Positions 22,240-30,104 of a stretch of DNA of 30,104 bases are shown in pieces. Origin of the DNA: Volvariella volvacea V23 (Eukaryota; Basidiomycota; Agaricomycetes; Agaricales; Pluteaceae). The DNA lies in NCBI GenBank assembly GCA_000349905.1, contig KB722764.1, forward strand, positions 235,117 through 265,220, written 5' to 3'. The translations under genes and the position numbers were made by a program. Within the stretch, counting starts at the first letter, position 1. Every line of letters starts with the position of its first letter. The notes beneath the pieces were generated by a model. That model searched no databases. It saw only the letters and a list, made by a program, of their open reading frames with translations, and was not told where the DNA came from.

Positions 22240-22947
22240 ACCACTGCTTCTGTCAAGCAACGCACATCATTGGCACTTAAAGCTTGCAGCCCGCGCACAT
22301 ACCTGTTCGAGTGTGAACGGTGTGTGACTTGAACTGGATGAAGGTGGGTGAATCACACGCGTGTCCTGTGGTTATGTTAGTGGAGAGGCGACAGGTGGTC
22401 GACTTACATTGGTTATCTTTGCCTTGATACATACAGGTACTGTATCTCAAAGTACTTTGTTGGGCTCAGGGCTTCTTTTGCTTCTCCCGGTGTCAAAAGG
22501 AGCCAATAAGCCACCTAATCGAAGAGCTAAATTTGCGTCTTCACTTGACAATTCCTGTAGCCCTGGGTTCCTAATCAGAGTCCCTGTGCAGTCCAGAACT
22601 TCGCCATAATCAGCTGCGCCTACGCGACGGTGATATGCATTGAGGGTATCGTAACGCAACAGCATTGCTTTATCACCGCCATTGATCAATGCCTTGGAAA
22701 TTAGGTGCAGGCGTCGTTGATTATCGCCCGAGGAAGTGACGTTTAGATTGATTAATAGTATTCCCTGAGTAGGAAAGGAGTCGTCTTACCTGGAGCCTTA
22801 TCCAGCGCCTCGCCCAAGTTTACCCTCAATAAAACTAGAACCATGTTGTGAAAGTTGCAGCTGTGTGGAGCCGTTCGGATCGATGCAGCTCATGTCAAGG
22901 AAGAGGGTATACAACCGCCGTGGAAGAGTGCACCCAACCGTAATCAT
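22240..22947 (-). CDS. Multi-exon gene of unknown function
   Basis: I do not recognise the family. The ATG at 22945-22947 opens a short first exon (MITVGCTLPRRLYTLFLDM...). An acceptor of type TTTCCTACTCAG near 22755 opens an exon whose frame gives LINLNVTSSGDNQRR, then GGDKAMLLRYDTLNAYHRR and GLQELSSEDANLALRL. This joins in phase 1 across a GTGGCT...ATACAG intron to PVCIKAKITN, then across a 42-nt GTAAGT...CACAG intron (with a CTAAC branch site) to DTRVIHPPSSSSSHTPF, and a GTATGT donor. Three good splice pairs argue for a real gene. The join between the first exon and the second does not close in phase with the sites I found, so a missing exon, another donor or a lesion is possible. The 3' end is also uncertain; a stop soon follows either candidate last acceptor. 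Confidence 0.45.
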
Positions 22948-23058
22948 ACAGAAACACGGGATATAGACTAATAAAGAGGAAGGGAGTCATTACATGTATC
23001 TCGCATATCGTCTTAGCCATAGAGAATACAACTTATGCATGTAGAACCAGAACAGATA

Positions 23059-24905
23059 CTAACTCATTGCAGACACGCGACGAGGAATAGCGTGTAGGAT
23101 CGCTTGGAATGGCTGCTTGAGCTCACCAAAGCGGAACGTTTTTGCGAAGACTTTTCGCCATTGAGCCCATCCTGGATGTTGTAGCGGGGCATCAAAAGTA
23201 TTCCGTGCACGCACGAGCGCGTCTTTGCTATATTTTTTAAGCAATGATTTCTGTAATATTATTCCACATCAGTTCAGGTATATCGGTCGCCTTGGAAACG
23301 ACGTAATTAGATTTACTTCCTACCTTAGAAGACGACTTCTCTAGCCAATCGCGAAAGACCTTGTATAACTCGCTGGTACCTTGCACGTGTCGCTGTTCAA
23401 CATACCAAGTACGAATCCATTTGTTGAAGTTAAACCTTGAAAGTTCGCCTATTATCAAAGCCATATCCAAACCTGCGATATGAAACTTGGGCGCGCAATC
23501 GAGCCACAACGAGAAGACCATGTACGGCAGGGTCGTATATTGTGTACGATGCCCAGCCCATTCGAGGCTCCTCTTGAATGCCTGTTGGAGATATTCCGGT
23601 GACGGAACAGGGGAATATCGTCCGCTTCTAGTAGGATTGGTGAGATAGTCCCTAAATGAGGGGTGGTGGATTTTCACGTCGACGGTTCCACTAGAAGGAA
23701 TCGACAAGACAGATGGGAGGAGACTGAGAACCGATTGAAGCAGCTGGACGTCTTGACCCCAGAGTGCAGATATGACCTCAATAGAATCCGAGCGAATGTT
23801 GGAAAGATGGAAAAGGGCGAGGCGTAAGGCGGTTACGCCCTGATCGGAGAGAGTGTTGATGACGCGCCGTAGGATACTATTGTATTGCTCATCCAAGGTT
23901 GAAAAAACCGACTTCTGCGCACTAGGCGACACTAGAAAATCCCTAGTTAGTGGAGAGGCGCATGGCAGAGCTCGACGAAGGTAAGACGCGGCTTGTATCG
24001 CATAAGAAAATTGGCCAGCGGAATACCATGAAATCAGATCAACGACTTCGGTTACAAACTCTGGAGCGGGAGAGCCCAAAGAGAGCTCATCCCTAACTAC
24101 GGTTTCGATGTCCCTTCTCGCATCGTCCGTGTCACCGAGAGTGATGGGCGACCTAAACATTTGTGGTTGGTTCTGCATAATGCTGTAGATAGCAGCATCA
24201 AGATGAGGATCTGGTCGACTGGAGAGCAGAAAGGTGAATGGTGATTGATGGGCAAGTATGGACACGTAGCTAAGGAGTGTATCTTGATCTTCGACAGAGG
24301 AACATTCGTCGATGCCGTCGATGACGATGAGCGGTCTCCCAGTGAAATGGTAGAACGACGACGACTCCGCAAGCGGACGAAGGATTAAAGCTTCCCATTG
24401 CTCTTTAAGCGGCGCATTCAGGATACTAGCGTTTTGAGCTATACTCCTTTCTACTACCGCCCCAAATTGCGGAACCCTCATGGACATCCGATATGCAAGG
24501 GTAGGGATGACGTTGAGCGTGTGATTCCTTAATTTGTCCGCACGGAAAAAGAAAAAATCCCCAACCAACAAGCCCATTCTATCGAGGCTACTAGCGACCG
24601 TCCTCGCGAGCGTTGTTTTGCCTGTGCCCACTGCGCCTCTCAACCACAGAATCTTGTTGCCCATCGTTTCCGTGTTCGTCACCCAACTCGTGATATCGTG
24701 GGTAATTTCTCTACGAGTATCGGGGTGGCACTCATCCGCGCCTGGTCTGTCGTCACCATCGTACATAGCAGTCCTTGCAATGAACGCCGTCAAATAGGTT
24801 TGAACTGCCGGTGGTTGTGATGAGTCATACTGCAACACAATCAAAGGCAACTCTACCAAGCGGCTTTATGTTGGGGTCATACACTACTCTGGATAGGTCG
24901 AGCAT
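23059..24905 (-). CDS. NACHT-type P-loop NTPase (short NLR-like)
   Basis: Main exon 23324-24829 plus terminal exon 23059-23250, joined in phase 0 over a 73-nt GTAGGA...TTACAG intron. A short first exon (24888-24905, ATG at 24905) over a 58-nt intron is tentative. The product is about 571 residues. Near residue 70-80 is Walker A GAVGTGKT, followed by VGDFFFFRADKLRNHTLNVIPTLAYR, the Walker B-like PLIVIDGIDEC and LLSSRPDPHL, then a winged-helix-like region and the family signature KIHHPSFRDYLTNPTRSGRY. These are the parts of fungal NACHT proteins related to NLR immune-type receptors (STAND NTPases), which act as nucleotide-controlled switches in self/non-self recognition. No WD40, ankyrin or TPR repeats follow, so the sensor part is absent or unusual; the C-terminus (KKYSKDALVRARNTF...) is of unknown function. 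It lies head-to-tail behind another NACHT gene with only about 250 bp between them. Confidence 0.85.
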
Positions 24906-25152
24906 ACTTCCTGGGAGAGGTTGAAAGAGGAGTCAAGGCATGGTTGATGGTAGGTCGTGGTTTCATCTTAGCTTGGCAAAACAGGTACAATGAACAAATA
25001 TCCCCTTAAGGGCCTCAGCTGACGGAACTAAAATTGGACAGGATCTTGATTCAAGTTGGTGCAATATCGGGGTAGGCACAGCACGGTACAAGCCTTAAAA
25101 ATATACTCAATCTCGCTCGCCTCCTTAATATACTAATCATGAGTATAACTAA

Positions 25153-26943
25153 TTATGAAGGCGATGAGGCGTGAACAAAGCCTTGAAATGGGCGTCTCCA
25201 TATTGTTATTCGCTCTTCTTGAGAGTCAAAAACGAATTTGTAGCGTAGTGATCTCTGCGCCAAAACACGGATTCAGCATTTTAATGCGGAAGAAAAGCCT
25301 ACTCACTTTCGAGAACGTTTTAATCCAGGCACAAAATGCATCAGAACCGGGTAGGAAGCGACATCCGGACAGTTCTAACCAACTGCCTTTCCATCGTTGA
25401 AAATTGAAATCCCGTAAACGCTTCTTCAATAGCTTAAAGTCAACCCCGAAGTCAGGCCTCATTAACGGGCCGATATCTATCCACTTTGCATAGAGACTTA
25501 GGGGGAACTCCAGAGGAAAAGACGAAGAAAACTTTTCTGCCAGGCCAAGGCACCGGAGAAACGCTAGGTAGGCCAAGTTTTGATTAATCCTAGTGAGGTG
25601 TTGACAGTTTGCGCGAAGCCTCAGGAAGGATTCAAACGAGACGTTGAGGATGCGGAGATGATAATCGTTGTTGGGAGGTACATCGATGACAGAGTAAAGG
25701 TGAGAGAGCGCAATGCGAATCTGATGCGTCTCCTTGTTCCAGAATCTGGCGATAATGTTGATGCTGAGCTCGTCGCAATCATTGATGTATATGAGGTGGA
25801 ATAATACAAGAAGAATTAAATCTTGATCTCCGTCCCGGAGCGCCTTAAGAATACTGGCACGGTACCGTTTGTCGATATCAGCATGAGGCGATCTGGGGTT
25901 TTGCAAGTAGCTGTGGATGATGGAGAGTTGTCCATCTGCAAGGTCCATAATCGCTTGGAGTTGAGGAGCTTCAAGATTTGGGAGCCCATTCTTGATGACG
26001 ATTACCATGTCATCCCTAGGCCCATGGACACCAGAGAGGTTGATTATGCGTGGAGAAGAGGGCAAACTCGATAGGGTGTAACCACCAAAAAATTCGCAGA
26101 TATCTCTTTGCGGGCGACTCGATAAAATAACTTTTAGTGGCAGCGCTATAGTCTTCACCAAACGGAGGATTTGCCGCTGCTCCTGTGGTGTACAAGTGTC
26201 GAGAGCATCGAATGCAAGCACGATTCGTGCAATTGTCGTAGGATGTACTTGATCCAAAACTCTCCGGAAGAGTGTCTCCCATTGGTAGATTGGTGCGGCG
26301 GTGAGGATGGTTAGATCGGAGGCTATAGCATCTAAGATCATCCTGCCGATTTCAGGATTGGATACGATGAGTTGGTGAGCGAAGGTCGTCATGACTAGTT
26401 TAAGGGTATTTCGCTGTTCGTCCTCTTCGCAAAAGAAAAAATGTAGGACTATATTCCCTTTTCGCGTTGCTGAGTCAATATAATAGCGCATGAGCGCAGA
26501 TTTGCCTGTACCAGCTGAGCCTGTGACGAGAAACGACGAAGCGGTGGCATATGGCTGTAGAGGGCTGTTCATCCATTGTTCAAATTGGTCAATGGCTTCG
26601 ATTCGCGTCTCATCAGCCCATTCGTGATTTCTATTGCGCGACTGGATTTGAGAATTGTAGGATGCAAAATCAGCGACGAATTGTCTGAGAAGCTCTTCAA
26701 TGGGTTATTTTAGTCACTTATCCGCAAGAACTCAAGGAAAATTAAACAATTCTCACCAAAGGAGCGGTTCCTCGCAGATTGCGACGATGCATACACGTTC
26801 ATCGTGGCTATGTTGATGACCGTGGTGTTTTGGTCATGATTGATACGCCCAACTTCAACGACTTCAGCATTAGGAAAGTATATGGCTGTTGAAGATTGGT
26901 CATGAACAAGCCCATCCGTGCATTGTTGGGTGGAAGTTGACAT
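25153..26943 (-). CDS. NACHT-type P-loop NTPase with Asn-rich N-terminus
   Basis: Three exons (26757-26943, 25307-26694, 25153-25254) joined by a 62-nt and a 52-nt intron; all phases close, giving about 558 residues. The N-terminal 60 residues (including EVGRINHDQNTTVINIATMN) are hydrophobic and Asn/Thr-rich. Residues 63-105 form a linker (ELLRQFVADFASY...). Walker A is GSAGTGKS (about 121-128), followed by VLHFFFCEEDEQRNTLKLV and Walker B-like IVLAFDALDTC (about 222-228), then VILSSRPQRDI and a C-terminal helical part with FESFLRLRANCQHL in place of the usual HHKSF signature. No repeat sensor domain follows. The weaker C-terminal signature shows it is diverged from the neighbour at 23059-24905. 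It is a likely STAND-type switch protein in cell-death or recognition signalling by family analogy; the real role is unknown. Confidence 0.85.
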
Positions 26944-27639
26944 TGCGAAGAGCTTTGATTTACACGTGGCGCGCTTTTGCTTTTACTTTAGTCGGCCCAA
27001 CAACTAGTTTACCAGCCGGTTAGTCCAGAATAACCATAATAACAAGTCCGGCAAACTTGAATACGCACCGCCTGCATCATCAGATAACAATTTGGGGCAA
27101 GATGTGATCAAGAGGTCACTATCTAATACAGGAAGACTTCACTCCTCACAGGGCTTGTGTTTCTAAGGTTAAGATTGCGGCCGTGATGTGGGCACCTGCT
27201 GGCTGACATCATAAAGAGATTCTTGGTTTGGTCTTAAAACGATGCCGGAAAGGGCACGAGGACTTGAAGCATGCCAGATCTGGGAGATCGTCTATGGCCA
27301 AATTGTCTACTGCTGTTACATACAGGATATCTCCGAGTTGTGGGATAGCTAGTTGTGAGGGTTGAAATCCTTACTCATATGAGGCGTCGCCTAGTTTATC
27401 TCCGAGCATAGCGGGGTAGAAAAGGTCATGGGGCATGTTGTAGCATCCAGTTGTCGCAGTCGCCATGACTCCTCAAGAGGACCAACTGTAAATTATGTCG
27501 CAACGAATTGAAATTGAATACGTCGACGAGAAGTAAAAGACCTTGCGTCGGGGTTGGCTGCCAGTGTGTGTAGATGTGATTAATTCCCACGATCATGGTG
27601 CTGGATCTATGCCACGCTGAGTGTTTGTCTGACACAAAG
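26944..27639. other. Intergenic, no gene seen
   Basis: Contains the promoter side of the NACHT gene (minus) and the left flank of the transposon. Short open frames only; none is supported. Confidence 0.5.
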
Positions 27640-30104
27640 TACAGTACAATATGTCATAATGCATATCGTCGGTTCCCACCTATTTTCAATGCAGTACGAG
27701 ATTTATTCGTTAAGACATTTTGTGACATTTTGTGACAGCGTGACAGTAACCACATCCTCCTTCGCCGCCAACCCGCTACCGCCCATTTTCTACTCCGCTT
27801 TCTTGAAGTATTCATCAAGATCACGTTGCTTTGCACCCAGAAGCTCATCGTGCCTCAAGCTGATTCGCAATTTCCGCAGCAAGTGGGACAAATCCACAGC
27901 AAGATCAGAGCCATATTCGAGGCATACAGTCTCCAACTGCTGGCACATCAAGATTGCATCGCTTCGGCTAACTGTAACCTCCTTTACACCCTCGGAATCC
28001 TCATCTTCGTCAGCTGCATCCTCGTCATCTCCTTCATCAGCAGCGAATTTTTCGTGGACCTCCTTCAAGATATCAGCATCACCCCCTTCAAACCTGTAGG
28101 GAGAATCCCCAATTTCCATCTCACTTGCTGGCTCAAGCAGTTCATCCATCGTTGGGAGGTCTCCGAAGATTCGGTTTCGACTTTTGAGTGCATCAACGGA
28201 TGCAAGAAGATCGGATTCAGTGGTAGTAAGCTGGGGGGAGGTAGAGGGCGGCGTATCTTGAGAGTTAGGCGAGGATATTGGCTGGCCATTGCGAGGTGCT
28301 CAACAGCTTGAAGAGCAGTGGTGGCATCACCCTCTGCATGCATGATGGCATCAAGTGCAGGCCGCCAGTTGTGGTCTCGGTAGCGTTCACCTAGATGATG
28401 TTGCAAGGTCTCTTCGGCGACAGGCAATGTCATTTCTGTGGTAGCGAATGCACGGACAATGTTCCAAGCACCAGGATCACCTCGTGCATCTCCTGGTTCA
28501 TGAGCATCACTGGCAGATGGTTCAGGTAAGAAAGGGTGAATATGATAGTTTTCAAGGTCAATGCGTACCGATAGTGTTCAGGTTGTATCTTTGTATGCTC
28601 CCAACAATGGATGATAGTCTCCTTCGTAAGACTGAACCAGGCACGCCTTACCATGTGCATAGCTTCGAGAAGACTGACATTGAAGATCTCCCACTCTCCA
28701 GCATCATCTAAGTCAATGGCACGATGGCAGAATGCTCGTCGGTAGTGAGCTTTGACACAACGGATGATTCCAGCATCAAGAGGTTGAACAGCTGAGGTCA
28801 AATTGGGTTCGAAGTATACCAACTTGATATGTTGAGGTGCATAAGCAATAAAATGACCCGAAAAATTGTCCAGAAGCAGGCAGATGTTACGCTTTTGGGC
28901 CTTCATCTGCATATCCAACCTCTTGACCCATCTAATTCGCAAGATTAATCAGATTCACGTAGAAGATGATGGAGAAAGGACGTTTACTGCTCAAACAACT
29001 CTGATGTCATCCATGCTTTCTTGTTGTTGCGGTAATAAAATCCATGTTGCTCACCCGATTTCTTCTTGAAGCATCGTGGCTTTTCAGACTTTCCAATGAA
29101 CAAGGGCTCCAATAGCTCAGAGCCATCAGCATTACATGCAAATGTAACTGTAATTCTGAACTTGCTACGCTTCTTTCCACTCATAGGGCTTGATGAAATG
29201 CCACGCTCCGGTGGTGAGCTGCATGATCAAAACCAAATCAATGATGATTATGACTGAGACATTTTGAGGACATACAATGGGTACAAGCCAGTTTCATCAA
29301 GATTGAAGCGATCTTGAGGAAGATAAGAACCCAGAATCCGGGAAATGCGCTCTTGTTCCATTGCTATATCCTCTTTGTTCAAAGATCCTGCCTCTCCATG
29401 TCGACGATATTCTTTCAACTGATATGCTTTCAAAAATGGTGCAACCCATCCCTCACCATCCAAGCACTCTTCCTGAGGAACCCCCAGCTCTTCTTCATAT
29501 CGAGCATGCTTGGTCCGCAACATCTCTCCAGTAACAGATTCCCCTTTCTCCTCCATGTGCCGGACCCACAATACAAGTGCATGTTCTACATCAGGACGGG
29601 TTACAATACGTGGTCATTTGGATGACAATGCATTGGGGTGACTGTTGACACGAGCTTCTAATTCCTTGCGTTTACGTGTGTTGAGTTTCCGAGATAGAGT
29701 TGACTGGTCAAATACTAAGCGCCCTTCCTTTCGGTCTCTAAACTCCTTCACAATTGCTGCCTGAGACATTCCAGGGTGTTCATCAACAAATTTGTACACG
29801 ACCAGCCAATCTGCCAGGGTAAGGAGCTCGCGGGTATGCTTCTTGACAGATTTAGCACTGGTTCTCGGTCCATTGATCCTTGTTCCCCCTTTGGGGCCAG
29901 GTTTTCGAGCATAAGAAGTAGGAGGACGGGGTTTGCGGGTGGGTACAGGCACCATAATTGGAGGCAGAGACAAAAAAATCTGTTCTGATGCCTCCCATCA
30001 GCATTCACCTTGGCAATTTCATACTGCATATTTCTGAGATTCATCCAATGCATTATGCATTATGCACTATCACTCGTATTTCCCTTGGGAACGGTGTTTG
30101 TTCC
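27640..30104 (-). mobile_element. Tigger/pogo-like DNA transposon, right end at or past window edge
   Basis: The span encloses a Tc1/mariner-superfamily pogo/Tigger transposase read on the minus strand. I could not define terminal inverted repeats. The word cataatgcat occurs near both sides (about 27654 and 30050) in an arrangement that hints at the ends, but a full repeat and TA target duplication are not demonstrated and the right end may lie outside the window. Confidence 0.7.
27790..29955 (-). pseudogene. Tigger/pogo-type transposase, disrupted
   Basis: Exons 29276-29955, 28988-29218, 28569-28931 and 27790-28509 are separated by GT-AG introns of 57, 56 and 59 nt whose phases all close. 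The N-terminal half has a helix-turn-helix (LADWLVVYKFVDEHPGMSQ...) and a CENP-B/Tc5-type DNA-binding part (GWVAPFLKAYQL). The catalytic triad is visible as RFNLDETGL, CLLLDNFSGH and SAVQPLDAGI, with 30 residues between the second and third Asp. The C-terminal part is Asp/Glu-rich. A TGA at 29614-29616 breaks exon 1 with homology continuing in the same frame, a change consistent with CGA to TGA. A second lesion, a one-base frame change near 28285-28310, separates the last exon into two frames. I chose ATG 29955 because the open frame begins only at a TTG upstream. The element is thus recently inactivated or mis-sequenced at two sites. Confidence 0.85.

Noticed and set aside
25255..25306. Reading straight through to a stop at 25226 in the NACHT gene
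   Set aside because: A GTGAGT donor and GCGCAG acceptor remove 52 nt in phase and lead to a 33-residue terminal exon that looks protein-like.
1..30104. CRISPR arrays, operons or prophage
   Set aside because: No regularly spaced identical repeats and no prokaryotic gene organisation; the genes are spliced eukaryotic genes.

Overview
The window is nuclear DNA of a filamentous basidiomycete, most likely an Agaricomycete. I lean to the Rhizoctonia/Ceratobasidium type of genome, but this is an inference from gene content and not a proven identification. The evidence is many short (about 45-75 nt) GT-AG introns, a Rrp46 exosome gene, a DUF4246 gene, NACHT-type NTPases with the 'HHKSFADFL'-like segment typical of these fungi, and an intron-containing Tigger/pogo transposase. 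Gene models were assembled by hand from splice sites. In most cases the reading phases close exactly across every intron, which is the main support for them.

Layout. Positions 1-2637 hold no gene I can support. Positions 2638-4620 (minus) are a broken NACHT gene with a stop just after its P-loop and two frame changes. Positions 4950-5200 carry tRNA-like remnants. Positions 5283-6437 (plus) encode Rrp46. Positions 6741-7235 are a two-copy tandem repeat. Positions 7759-20560 are the most interesting part. Three related plus-strand genes (A 7759-9462, B 11804-13696, C 17462-19438) encode secreted-entry, single-pass membrane proteins with an eight-cysteine CFEM-like ectodomain and a cytosolic tail ending in a conserved coiled coil plus a PPGY motif. 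A DUF4246 gene (9716-11691, minus) lies between A and B and diverges from B over about 110 bp. B and C, with their flanks, are the two halves of a roughly 3 kb segmental duplication. The duplication carried a stub of the antisense DUF4246 first exon along with C. Between B and C sits a roughly 2.5 kb AT-rich block (14641-17198, with a 100-N gap) that is almost free of CpG.

Positions 20560-22230 show no clear gene. Positions about 22240-22947 (minus) hold a multi-exon gene of unknown function. Positions 23059-24905 and 25153-26943 (both minus) are two intact-looking NACHT NTPases in head-to-tail order. Positions 27640-30104 are a Tigger/pogo-like DNA transposon whose three-intron transposase has one premature TGA and one frame change; its right end is at or beyond the window edge.

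How the genes relate. Rrp46 is housekeeping. The rest is accessory in character: a tandemly expanded surface-protein family (possible receptor or adhesion role, unproven), NLR-like NTPases in intact and dead states, and repeats showing signs of CpG decay. Nothing in the sequence proves that the CFEM-like proteins and the NACHT proteins act together.
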